Shown: positions 38,282 to 46,039 of the stretch, piece after piece | Layout of the letters: each line of letters begins with the position of its first letter | Position numbering within the stretch: position 1 is the stretch's first letter | Source of the DNA: JALORV01 sp963703945 | GTDB taxonomy: Bacteria > Pseudomonadota > Gammaproteobacteria > Burkholderiales > Burkholderiaceae_F | Reading direction: 5' to 3' | Assembly (NCBI GenBank): GCA_963703945.1 | Contig: CAVPGM010000011.1 | Coordinates: forward strand, 186,001-250,000 | DNA length: 64,000 nt | Made by a program: the position numbers and the translations under genes | Notes under the pieces: model-generated | The model's input: only the letters and a program-made list of their open reading frames with translations | Told to the model about the DNA's origin: nothing | Database searches by the model: none

Positions 38282-38799
38282 CTCAACTGATGCTCATCCC
38301 GAAACGCGAACTGAACCGCGACCGCCTCGGGTTCGCAAGCATCGTCCGCCAGATCGGCGCCGAAGTAGCGCACCTGCAGGTAGTGGACAAACTCATGCGC
38401 CAACGACTCGTCGAGCGTGCGCCTGAGGCGCTGGTAATAGCCGGCATCGTCGGACAGGTAGATCTCGTTGCGCGCCACCACGTAGACATTCGCCACCTTG
38501 GGTGGGCGGAAATTCCACTGCGCGGCCACCGCGTCCTGGAACTGCTGCAACGGAATCTCGCTTTCAAGATAGATGGCCGGCATCGCCACATCGGGGTCGA
38601 GCGTGACGTTCATCTGGCGGGCAACCGATTCAAGGATGTACCGCGGATCCATGTGCAGTGTGACTCGTTGCGGGGAGTCCGCGCCGACCGATGTCGCGGC
38701 CGTCAGCAGCAGACCGCAAGTCGCCGCCAGCAGGCACTGCCGCAGGCACTGCGCCACGAGCCGTTGCGGGTCACGGAAGGAAGACGTGGACAGCTGCAT
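38236..38799 (-). CDS. Secreted HExxH protein, putative metallopeptidase-like
   Basis: A 187-residue protein with a Sec signal peptide (LRQCLLAATCGLLLTAATSV). The mature part carries LAHEFVHYLQVRYFGADLAD, an HExxH zinc motif within a helix followed by D/E residues, and EPEAVAVQFAF as a possible third-ligand region. The overall size is too small for a classical protease; similar short proteins are unnamed. Start ATG 38799 has GGAG upstream; the ATG at 38838 lacks one. Its last residues (TAAEAVRTAS) lie antisense to the GhrA remnant, so its own end may be altered by the same deletion. Confidence 0.78.
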   Translation of the reverse strand: MQLSTSSFRDPQRLVAQCLRQCLLAATCGLLLTAATSVGADSPQRVTLHMDPRYILESVARQMNVTLDPDVAMPAIYLESEIPLQQFQDAVAAQWNFRPPKVANVYVVARNEIYLSDDAGYYQRLRRTLDESLAHEFVHYLQVRYFGADLADDACEPEAVAVQFAFRDEHQLSYAASTAAEAVRTAS

Positions 38800-38974
38800 C
38801 TTGGTATCTCCAGGCGATACATCGTGTGTTCGATGCACGCATGGTGGGCCGCAGCGACCGGGCTCCGCGACGGCATATGCATGACTGCCGAGTCGACTAT
38901 TTCACGTCGCGTCGGACGCGGGCCGGAGGAATGCCCGCCGCAGCGCTACGATTCGGGCTTGCCGGAGAACCTCC

Positions 38975-39883
38975 ATGCCGCTTCCCTCCAGAGTCCGGAT
39001 CGTCGACGTCGGCCCGCGTGACGGGCTGCAGAACGAGAAGCAGATCATCCCGGCCGACATCAAGGTCGAGCTGGTTGATCGCCTGACGCGTGCCGGCTTC
39101 GGCGCGATCGAAGTCACGTCGTTCGTCTCGCCGAAATGGGTGCCGCAGATGAGCGATGCGGCCGAAGTCATGGCGCGCATCGATCGAGCACCCGGCGTCG
39201 TGTACTCGGTGCTTGTACCCAATATGAAAGGCTTCGAGAGCGCACTGGCAGCAAGGCCGGACGAAGTGGTGGTCTTCGGCGCGGCCAGCGAGGCGTTTTC
39301 ACGCAAGAACATCAACTGCTCGATCGCGGAATCGATCGAACGCTTCCGGCCGGTCGTCGAGGCGGCCCGCGCGCACGGCATTGCAGTGCGCGGTGCAATT
39401 TCCTGTGCGTTGGGGTGTCCGTATCAGGGCGAGGTTGCGCCGGACTCGGTGCGCTACGTCGCCAGGCTGATGCGCGAAATCGGCGTGCAGCATGTCGGCG
39501 TGGCCGACACGATCGGGGTCGGTACTCCGGAGAGGACCAAGCGCGTGATGGACGCCGTGCTGCAGGAATACGGGATCGGCGAAGTCTCCGGACATTTTCA
39601 CGACACCTACGGCATGGCCACGGCTAACGTCTATGCCTGCCTCGAACTCGGCATCGCGAGCTTCGACACCAGCATTGCGGGGCTGGGCGGGTGCCCATAC
39701 GCCAAGGGCGCGACCGGCAATGTCGCCACTGAAGACGTGCTGTACCTGCTCGACGGCCTCGGCATTGAGACCGGCATCGATTTTGCGCAGGCAGTGGCCA
39801 CCGGCCAGTGGATCAGCGGTGTGCTAAATCGCAAGGCCTACTCGCGCGCCGGCAACGCCGTCACCGCAAAACTCGCAGCCTGA
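38975..39883 (+). CDS. liuE: Hydroxymethylglutaryl-CoA lyase
   Basis: A 302-residue DRE-TIM metallolyase. VDVGPRDGLQNEKQIIP is the N-terminal metal/substrate motif, SCALGCPYQGEV and GHFHDTYGMATANV hold further ligands, and the catalytic cysteine is in AGLGGCPYAKGATGNVATED. It splits HMG-CoA to acetoacetate and acetyl-CoA, the last leucine step. The 175-base gap before it (38800-38974) shows no LiuR palindrome or other recognised site. Confidence 0.95.
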   Translation: MPLPSRVRIVDVGPRDGLQNEKQIIPADIKVELVDRLTRAGFGAIEVTSFVSPKWVPQMSDAAEVMARIDRAPGVVYSVLVPNMKGFESALAARPDEVVVFGAASEAFSRKNINCSIAESIERFRPVVEAARAHGIAVRGAISCALGCPYQGEVAPDSVRYVARLMREIGVQHVGVADTIGVGTPERTKRVMDAVLQEYGIGEVSGHFHDTYGMATANVYACLELGIASFDTSIAGLGGCPYAKGATGNVATEDVLYLLDGLGIETGIDFAQAVATGQWISGVLNRKAYSRAGNAVTAKLAA

Positions 39884-39914
39884 CTCGCCAGCCGCGTCGC
39901 GTATCGTCGCGGCG

Positions 39915-41417
39915 ATGGCACGCTGGCTCCACCTGACCGCCGCCGCAGCTCGGCGGCTCGCCCGCTGGACATGGCTCGCTGCGGCAACATTGGCGGCCCT
40001 CTGCCTCGCAATCGCGCTCGGCTTCTCGCTGTACGCGATCAGCGCATTGCCCGATCTGCAACCATGGCACACCGAGCGGCTCACCGAGGAATTCTCGGCA
40101 TACCGCCACGGTTCGATCGATTTCGACGGCTACCTGCGGCAGGAAGCGCGGCTCTTCGACGAACTCAGCGCCAAGCGCGCATCCTGGGCCGATCGCGGCG
40201 AAGCGTATGCCAGCAGCCGCTTCAATCCGGCCGGCGTTCCGCAGCGGCTTTCGGCCAATGCGCCCTTCAATCGCTCGTTCGAGTTGCGGGCGGACGCCCC
40301 GAAGGGTGCTGCACTGCTGATACACGGTCTGACCGATTCGCCGTACTCGGTGAAGGCTCTCGCCGAGACGCTGCACGCGCGCGGATTTGACGTGATCGCG
40401 CTGCGCCTGCCGGGGCACGGCACTCTGCCATCGATGATGACGGAGATGAGCTTTGCGGACTGGAGCGCCGCCGTGCGCATCGCTGCGCGCGCCGCCGCGA
40501 GCCGTGTCCCTGCCGGTGCACCGTTCTATGTCGGCGGCTATTCCACCGGTGGCACTCTGTCACTGCTCTACGCGCTCGAGAGCCTCGATGAGCCGTTGCT
40601 GCGCCGTCCGGACCGCGTGTTGCTGATTTCACCCGCGATCACGCTGACGCCGGTCGCGGTGCTCGCCAATGTGATCGACCTGTTCAGCGTGGTGCCGATC
40701 CCTTTGCTCGAGAAGGTTCGGTGGCAGGAAGTGCTTCCCGAATACGATCCGTACAAGTTCAACTCGTTCCCGGTCAACGCCTCGCGCCAGGTCAACCGCG
40801 CGACGCGCGCCCTGCAACGCGCGCTCTCGCGCGCTGTCGAGTCGGGCAGCATCGTGCGCATGCCGCCGGTGGTGGCGTGGCAGTCGGTCGTCGATTCGAC
40901 CGTGGGCGCGACGGGCACGGTGGATGTCCTCTTCTCGCGTCTGGCAGGAGCGCAGCACCTGCTGGTGCTGTTCGATGTCAACCGCAGCGCCACGCTGCGC
41001 AGCATCCAGCGTCCCGCCGCCCGCGAACTGATCGAGCGCACGCTGCGCGGCCGACCTGCCCACACAGTGGATGTCGTGACCAATGCGGACCCGTCCAGCG
41101 AGGACCTGGTCGTCTACCGCGTGGCCCCTGACGGCGGGCGCTCCGATCGGCGCACTGCACTTTTCTGGCCGCGCGATCTCGCTTCGCTGGGCCACGTGGC
41201 GCTACCGTTCCGACAGGACGATCCGGTCTATGGGGTGCAGGCCGGCAGCGGACGCGACGGCATTCCGAGCATCGGCTCGTGGCTGTTGCGCGGGGAAAGT
41301 GGCGCGACCATCATCTCGCTGGGTGCGCTGACCCGATTGCGCAGCAATCCGTTCTGGTCGCTGATCGAGCAGCAGTTGGGTGCGCTGGCCGAAGCCGATA
41401 TCGCGGCCGCGCGCTGA
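39915..41417 (+). CDS. Membrane-anchored alpha/beta hydrolase
   Basis: A 500-residue protein with an N-terminal signal anchor (LAAATLAALCLAIALGFSLY). The hydrolase domain begins with LLIHGLTDSPYSVKALAETL and VIALRLPGHG; the nucleophile elbow is VGGYSTGGTLSLL (GYSTG). It resembles monoacylglycerol lipase/esterase-type serine hydrolases placed in the periplasm. The C-terminal 150 residues are extra relative to small members. Convergent with the phosphatidyltransferase gene 4 bases away. Substrate unknown. Confidence 0.83.
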   Translation: MARWLHLTAAAARRLARWTWLAAATLAALCLAIALGFSLYAISALPDLQPWHTERLTEEFSAYRHGSIDFDGYLRQEARLFDELSAKRASWADRGEAYASSRFNPAGVPQRLSANAPFNRSFELRADAPKGAALLIHGLTDSPYSVKALAETLHARGFDVIALRLPGHGTLPSMMTEMSFADWSAAVRIAARAAASRVPAGAPFYVGGYSTGGTLSLLYALESLDEPLLRRPDRVLLISPAITLTPVAVLANVIDLFSVVPIPLLEKVRWQEVLPEYDPYKFNSFPVNASRQVNRATRALQRALSRAVESGSIVRMPPVVAWQSVVDSTVGATGTVDVLFSRLAGAQHLLVLFDVNRSATLRSIQRPAARELIERTLRGRPAHTVDVVTNADPSSEDLVVYRVAPDGGRSDRRTALFWPRDLASLGHVALPFRQDDPVYGVQAGSGRDGIPSIGSWLLRGESGATIISLGALTRLRSNPFWSLIEQQLGALAEADIAAAR

Positions 41418-41421
41418 AACG

Positions 41422-42009
41422 CTAGACCGCCCTTGGCCCCAGCGTCCGCCGCGCGGCGCGTGCCCGCCGCGACCAGATCAACACGTATTGCAATCCCGAC
41501 CCGACAACGGTCGCGCACACCAGGGCAAACAGCACCGGCAGCACTGCGCTCGCTTCGACAACCTGCGCCGCATCGGCTGTGACGGCCGCGAGCACCACGA
41601 ATTCGAGTGCTGTGTTGAGCTTCGACAACCGCGTCGGCGACATTTCGACCGGACCGATGCGACGCTGGTAAGCGACCGCGCCGGCGACGATCAGAATGTC
41701 GCGGCCGACGATCGCCGCGGCCAGCCACAGTGGCAGCAGTCCCTGCCAGGCCAGTGCGACGGCAACCGTCAGCATCGTCAGCTTGTCGGCGACCGGATCG
41801 GCGATGGCACCGAAGCGCGTGCGGGCGTTGTAGCGGCGAGCGATCTCGCCGTCGGTGAGGTCGCCCAGTGCGGAACCGAGCAGCGTCCAGAACGCAGCGA
41901 GGTAGCGCTGCTCGGCGAGTAGCCAGCCGATGACGGGAATCGCGAGCCCGCGCACGACCGTGATGGCGTTCGGGACGTACCGGATCAGGCGATCAGAGGC
42001 GAGAGACAT
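41422..42009 (-). CDS. CDP-alcohol phosphatidyltransferase
   Basis: A 195-residue membrane enzyme. The family motif is complete: DGEIARRYNARTRFGAIADP followed by VAD (pattern DGxxAR-x8-GxxxDxxxD). About five to six helices follow and precede. PgsA-like enzymes join CDP-diacylglycerol to an alcohol phosphate; size and motif fit, though the acceptor cannot be read. Start ATG 42009 (MSLASDRLIRYVPNAITVVR); the frame is open far upstream without homology. Confidence 0.86.
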   Translation of the reverse strand: MSLASDRLIRYVPNAITVVRGLAIPVIGWLLAEQRYLAAFWTLLGSALGDLTDGEIARRYNARTRFGAIADPVADKLTMLTVAVALAWQGLLPLWLAAAIVGRDILIVAGAVAYQRRIGPVEMSPTRLSKLNTALEFVVLAAVTADAAQVVEASAVLPVLFALVCATVVGSGLQYVLIWSRRARAARRTLGPRAV

Positions 42010-42131
42010 AATCACCCATTGTGCGCCTGAGCCCGGCACAGGGCAGTGGCCCGCCCAGCATCTCCATGTCCTCGCGCATGTGATCGCGTTCGAAGTGGCG
42101 GGAATCCCACAAATGACCGCCGTGACTCTCG

Positions 42132-43025
42132 TCAGCCGCGGCGCGCATTGACCAGCGTGATGCCGAGCGCGACCAGCAGCGCGGCGCCGACGAAGGCCGG
42201 CGTCAGCCGCTCGTGCAGCAGGACGACGCCGAACGCCACACCGGCCAGCGGCGCGATGAAAGCGAACACCGACAGGCGCGCCGCGTAGTACCGCGTCAGC
42301 AACCAGAACCATGCGAGATAACTCGCGAAGGCCACCACCACGCCCTGGTAGACCAGCATCGAAACGGTCAGCGCATCCAGGCGGATGACTCCGGGCTCGG
42401 CCAGCGCGATCGAGGCCAGCGGCAGGAGCGCCGCCGATACCGCGAGCTGATAGAAGAGCGTCTTCTCGGCGCGCGCTTCCGACAGACGGGTCGCACGGAT
42501 CAGCACGGTCGTTGCAGCCCACAACGCAGCAGCGGCGATTCCGCAGGCATCGCCCAGCAGGGTGCTGCGGTCACCGGCGATGAATCCGTCGGCAAAGGCC
42601 GCGACGATCCCGCCGAACGCGAGTCCGACCCCTAGCCACTGCCGGACGCTCAGGCGCTCGCTCGGAACAAGCCACCCCAGCGCCAGTGCGGTCAGGATCG
42701 GCGACAGATAGATGAAGATCACCATCCGCGCGGCCAGCGTATGCGCCAGGCCAAAGTAGATCAGGAAGAACTCGAACGCGAACAGCGCGCCCGCGGCCAG
42801 GCCGGGGCCAAGGGTACGGTCGCGCTCGAAGAGAGCGATTCCGCGGTACCGCGACCAGCCGAGCAGCAGCATCACCGCCATCAGCGAGCGAATCCCGCCC
42901 TGCATCACCGGCGAGACGCCGGAGGCGGCCACCTTGATGGTGACCTGCTGCAGTCCCCAGAGCAGCGAACAGACGACCATCACTCCATACGCTGTCGCGT
43001 CGAGCGGCTGGCGCGCCGAGTTCAT
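42132..43025 (-). CDS. EamA/DMT-family transporter
   Basis: A 297-residue ten-helix transporter made of two EamA repeats. The first begins at about residue 12 (GVMVVCSLLWGLQQVTIKVA) and the second at about 155 (GDACGIAAAALWAATTVLI). Family members export amino acids or metabolites. Divergent from the hotdog gene at 43094; 68 bases between them. Confidence 0.88.
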   Translation of the reverse strand: MNSARQPLDATAYGVMVVCSLLWGLQQVTIKVAASGVSPVMQGGIRSLMAVMLLLGWSRYRGIALFERDRTLGPGLAAGALFAFEFFLIYFGLAHTLAARMVIFIYLSPILTALALGWLVPSERLSVRQWLGVGLAFGGIVAAFADGFIAGDRSTLLGDACGIAAAALWAATTVLIRATRLSEARAEKTLFYQLAVSAALLPLASIALAEPGVIRLDALTVSMLVYQGVVVAFASYLAWFWLLTRYYAARLSVFAFIAPLAGVAFGVVLLHERLTPAFVGAALLVALGITLVNARRG

Positions 43026-43093
43026 CGCCGGATTCTGCCAGCCGCGGCATCGACCGCGCGCCCTACAATCGGCCGTCGTTCGCGAGGAGCGCG

Positions 43094-43522
43094 ATGAGTC
43101 CCGATTTGAAACCCGGAATCAGCTACGTTTTCGATTACACGGTGCCAGCCAACAAGACCGTGCCGCAGCTGTACCCGGAGTGGCGTGAGTTCGGCGAGAT
43201 GCCCGAAGTGTTCGCGACCGGTTTCCTCGTCGGACTGATGGAAGGCGCGTGCCAGCTGGCAATCAAGCCCTATCTGGACTGGCCGCGCGAACAGTCGCTC
43301 GGCACGCATGTCAGCTTCTCGCATCTCGCTGCCACGCCCCCGGGGATGACGATACGTGTGCGGTGCGAGGTCATGGCGGTCGAGGGGCGCAAGGTCCGCT
43401 TCCAGGCAAGCGCACACGATGGCCACGATCTGATTTCCGAGGGCACTCACGAGCGATACATCATCGACGTGGCCCGCTTCAACGAAAAGGTTTCGGCCAA
43501 GCGAGTGGCCGCGGGTCTGTAA
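43094..43522 (+). CDS. Hotdog thioesterase, FlK-like
   Basis: A 142-residue hotdog protein with MPEVFATGFLVGLMEGACQL and LGTHVSFSHLAATPPGMTIR; the arrangement resembles the fluoroacetyl-CoA thioesterase (FlK)-like group. The ATG at 43094 has GAGGAGCGCG upstream. It is followed after 10 bases by the DUF1289 gene and then an MBL-fold gene, likely one operon. Confidence 0.85.
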   Translation: MSPDLKPGISYVFDYTVPANKTVPQLYPEWREFGEMPEVFATGFLVGLMEGACQLAIKPYLDWPREQSLGTHVSFSHLAATPPGMTIRVRCEVMAVEGRKVRFQASAHDGHDLISEGTHERYIIDVARFNEKVSAKRVAAGL

Positions 43523-43532
43523 GAATTCCGGC

Positions 43533-43736
43533 ATGCAGCATCCGGCCAGCCCGATGCCCAGCACGGACCACGCGGTGGCGTCGCCGTGCATCTCGGTGTG
43601 CCGCATGGATCCACGCACGGCACTGTGCGCCGGTTGCGCACGCACGATCGAAGAGATCGCGGGTTGGAGCGGCTACACGCGAGCCGAGAAGCAGGCAGTG
43701 TGGCAACGGATCGCCGAGCGACGCGCCCGCGGTTGA
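43533..43736 (+). CDS. DUF1289 protein
   Basis: A 67-residue protein with SPCISVCRMDPRTALCAGCA and RTIEEIAGWSGYTRAEKQAVW, the complete DUF1289 signature with four cysteines (a likely metal site). Function unknown in the family. It lies between a thioesterase and an MBL-fold hydrolase; the gap to the latter is 1 base. Confidence 0.85.
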   Translation: MQHPASPMPSTDHAVASPCISVCRMDPRTALCAGCARTIEEIAGWSGYTRAEKQAVWQRIAERRARG

Positions 43737-43737
43737 C

Positions 43738-44691
43738 ATGCATCACGGCGCGGCCACAACCCTGGCGACGCAAGCCGAACGGCTACCCGCGACGATGCGC
43801 GTTTTCGAGCGCGGCTGGCTGTCGTCGAACAACGTCCTGTTATTCGACGACGATGCCACTGCGACGCTGGTCGATACGGGCTACGTCAGTCATCGCGATC
43901 AGACACTGGCGCTGGTGCGCAGCCAGCTCGGCGGCAGGCAGCTCGCGCGCATCGTCAACACCCATCTGCATGCGGATCACTGCGGCGGCAACGCGTTCCT
44001 GCAGCGTCATCTGGGTTCGCGCATCGCGATTCCGCCCGGACACGCCGACGCAGTGGCCCGCTGGGACGAGGAGGTCCTGACGTTTCGCGCGACCGGACAG
44101 CGCTGCGATCGCTTCGGCTACGACGAGGTGCTCGAGCCGGATTCGGTGCTGCACGCCGGCCAGCGTGACTGGCGGGTGCTGGCCGCTCCGGGGCACGATC
44201 CGCACTCGATCATGCTGTGGGACGCGGAAGACCGCATCCTGATTTCGGCCGACGTGCTCTGGCAGCACGGCTTCGGAGCGATCTTCCCTGAAATCGAGGG
44301 CGATTCGGGCTTCGCGGAGCAGGCGACGATGCTCGACCGCATCGCCGAACTGTCGCCGCGATTGGTGATCCCGGGGCACGGGGCGCCGTTTTCCGACGTC
44401 GATGCCGCGCTGGAGCGTGCACGTCGCCGGTTAGACGCGCTGTCGGCCGACGCCACGCGCAACGCGCGTCAGGTCGCCAAGGCTCTGATCAAGTTCTATC
44501 TGCTCGAGGTGCGCTCGCTGTCGTTCGAAGCCCTGGTGCAGCACTTAGTCGGCGCGCGCTACTTCGCTGTCATCAACGAACGCTACTTCCAGGTGGGTTT
44601 CGACGAACTGATCGAGCGAAGCGTGCGCGAATTGGTGGCTGTGGGCGCGGCCGAGTGGAACCGAGGGATGGTCACGAATCGCGACGGCTGA
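43738..44691 (+). CDS. MBL-fold metallo-hydrolase
   Basis: A 317-residue protein with the zinc motif THLHADHCGGNAFL, then APGHDPHSIMLWD, ISADVLWQHGFG and VIPGHGAPFSDV. It has a long C-terminal helical extension (about residues 240-317) as in the glyoxalase II-like group that clears thioesters or acts on lactones. Start at ATG 43738 directly after the DUF1289 stop; ATG 43795 is an alternative. Downstream 44692-44751 shows nothing recognised. Confidence 0.87.
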   Translation: MHHGAATTLATQAERLPATMRVFERGWLSSNNVLLFDDDATATLVDTGYVSHRDQTLALVRSQLGGRQLARIVNTHLHADHCGGNAFLQRHLGSRIAIPPGHADAVARWDEEVLTFRATGQRCDRFGYDEVLEPDSVLHAGQRDWRVLAAPGHDPHSIMLWDAEDRILISADVLWQHGFGAIFPEIEGDSGFAEQATMLDRIAELSPRLVIPGHGAPFSDVDAALERARRRLDALSADATRNARQVAKALIKFYLLEVRSLSFEALVQHLVGARYFAVINERYFQVGFDELIERSVRELVAVGAAEWNRGMVTNRDG

Positions 44692-44751
44692 GCCCGCGCT
44701 CGGCCGCTGGGCGATCGGCTTGCCTGCGCACCCTTGGCCCGGCCGCAGCCG

Positions 44752-44862
44752 TTACATGCACGCAGCGGTTACCAACACCACCAGAACGACCAGCGACCAC
44801 ATGCCGGCCAATGCGGACATCTCGCCGATCGGGAGTAGCGGGTCATCGTCAGCCTGATTCAT
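44752..44862 (-). CDS. 36-residue single-helix membrane peptide
   Basis: Too short for usual gene calling. ATG at 44862 is preceded by GGGAGGCCGCC. The product begins MNQADDDPLLPIGEMSALAG and ends with one strongly hydrophobic helix (MWSLVVLVVLVTAACM). An acidic N-terminus and a C-terminal helix resemble small membrane subunits or anchors. It is the last gene of the minus-strand selenocysteine/formate dehydrogenase run, 122 bases after the DsrE-like gene. Confidence 0.55.
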   Translation of the reverse strand: MNQADDDPLLPIGEMSALAGMWSLVVLVVLVTAACM

Positions 44863-44984
44863 GGCGGCCTCCCACGGGACGCGTCGCCCCTGATCAGGAG
44901 TATCGGCATGGTGCGTGCGGGTGTTGATCGTCCTGACAGACGAATCGGCCCGGAAGGCGGACGACTAGGCCGTCTGGATTAGCG

Positions 44985-45368
44985 TCAGAAAACCAGCACG
45001 CGGCTGCCGGACTCGAGGGCAGCGGCCATGACCGTCGCCGCACCCGCCTGGCCGTCGCATTCCGGTATCAGCACTTCCTCGGCGCGTCGATGCTCATGCA
45101 GTGCCATGCTGCACGCGAGCAAGCGCACACCTGCTCTCTTCGCCTCGCGAATGAAATCCGCGACAGTCTTGGTGCGCGCAGCGTCCGTGTAGCCGGCTTC
45201 GGCAACGCCCGGCAACAGCCAGCGCACGGCCGTCGAGGTGAAGTGCATTTCGACTGTCGCGTCGAGCGCCCTTGCAGCCAGCGCATACACGAACGGCGCG
45301 GCGGCCAGCACCGGCCGTTCGGGCCCGGCGGACCAGACGACGATGACGATGCGGGTCGCCGACGGCAT
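44985..45368 (-). CDS. DsrE-like protein
   Basis: A 127-residue Rossmann-like protein of the DsrE/DsrF/YchN type: IVIVVWSAGPERPVLAAAPF at the start, VEMHFTSTAVRWLLPG in the middle and LLACSMALHEH near residue 85, where sulfur-transferring members keep a cysteine (here Cys in ACSM). Such proteins carry sulfur as persulfide. Its ATG (45368) overlaps the stop of the GcvH-like gene (TGATG), so the two are coupled. A TTG at 45371 would add one residue. Confidence 0.78.
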   Translation of the reverse strand: MPSATRIVIVVWSAGPERPVLAAAPFVYALAARALDATVEMHFTSTAVRWLLPGVAEAGYTDAARTKTVADFIREAKRAGVRLLACSMALHEHRRAEEVLIPECDGQAGAATVMAAALESGSRVLVF

Positions 45369-45844
45369 CAATAGCCTTTGTGCGGATCGACGCCGAGATC
45401 ATCCTCGCCGAAGTCGTCGATCGGAGTCGACAGTATCTTCTCCAGCCGCGGTTCCACCCAGGCACGGTACTGGTCGACGTCCATCAGGCCGGCCCGCTCG
45501 GCCTCGAGCTGGGTCGGCTGTAAGCGGACCAACCAACCCGCACCGTAGGGGTCGGTGATCACGAAGTGGATGTTGTCGACCGCCGAGGAATTGACTTCGA
45601 CGATGCGGCCGGTCAACGGAGCGTGTATCGCGACCGCCGTCTTCGCGGTCTCCATCACTCCCAGTGACCGGTCGAGGGCGACCTCGGTTCCGACAGGACG
45701 GGGCGTGAACAGCATGAACTGGCCGTGCGAGGCCACAAGGTGTGTGGCTCCGACTCGCACCGTGCCGTCGGGCTCCAGTCGCACCCACATGTCCTGTTCG
45801 GGTGCGTACAGAACGTCAGTTGCGAGACCATCAAGCACATTCAT
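45368..45844 (-). CDS. GcvH-like lipoyl-domain protein
   Basis: A 158-residue relative of glycine cleavage H protein. The lipoyl-domain beta-hairpin is seen in LGVMETAKTAVAIHAPLTGR with Lys68 at the lipoylation place (ETAKTA, against ESVKAA in GcvH) and IVEVNSSAVDNIHFV after it, then GAGWLVRLQPTQ. There is no gcvT or gcvP nearby. Position after tRNA-Sec and coupling to a DsrE-like gene recall lipoate-binding proteins of sulfur metabolism, which are GcvH-like and act with DsrE-type carriers. Function here is unknown. Confidence 0.8.
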   Translation of the reverse strand: MNVLDGLATDVLYAPEQDMWVRLEPDGTVRVGATHLVASHGQFMLFTPRPVGTEVALDRSLGVMETAKTAVAIHAPLTGRIVEVNSSAVDNIHFVITDPYGAGWLVRLQPTQLEAERAGLMDVDQYRAWVEPRLEKILSTPIDDFGEDDLGVDPHKGY

Positions 45845-45861
45845 GTCGGACGCTTTCCACC

Positions 45862-45892
45862 GAAGAGCGTTCTTCCGCGACCGCAAAGCGGT
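45862..45892 (-). other. Two hairpins just 3' of tRNA-Sec
   Basis: GAAGA-GCGT-TCTTC (45862-45875) and ACCGC-AAA-GCGGT (45880-45892) are perfect 5-bp stems directly after the tRNA CCA end and before the GcvH-like start. No T-run follows. They may help tRNA 3' processing or weaken read-through. Confidence 0.4.
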
Positions 45893-45987
45893 GGCGGAAG
45901 AGTATGGGAGTCGAACCCACCAGGGATTGCTGGCAACCCCTACCAGATTTGAAGTCTGGCCGGCCCACCGGGACACGACACTCTTCC
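45892..45987 (-). tRNA. selC: tRNA-Sec (anticodon TCA), CCA encoded
   Basis: Read on the minus strand the gene begins GGAAGAGTGTCG and ends in ACTCTTCC-G-CCA. The acceptor stem has 8 base pairs, a selenocysteine-tRNA trait; the anticodon arm CAGACTTCAAATCTGG holds TCA (anticodon at 45950-45952), the variable arm is long, and the T loop reads GGTTCGACTCCC. It closely resembles E. coli selC. It lies between selB and the GcvH-like gene, in a gap matching a single processed transcript, and decodes the UGA in the formate dehydrogenase gene 8.5 kb upstream. Confidence 0.97.
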
Positions 45988-46039
45988 AGTTGCTTCATCA
46001 GTGTACGCAAGGCACATGTCGTCAACTCGTCGCGCGCGA

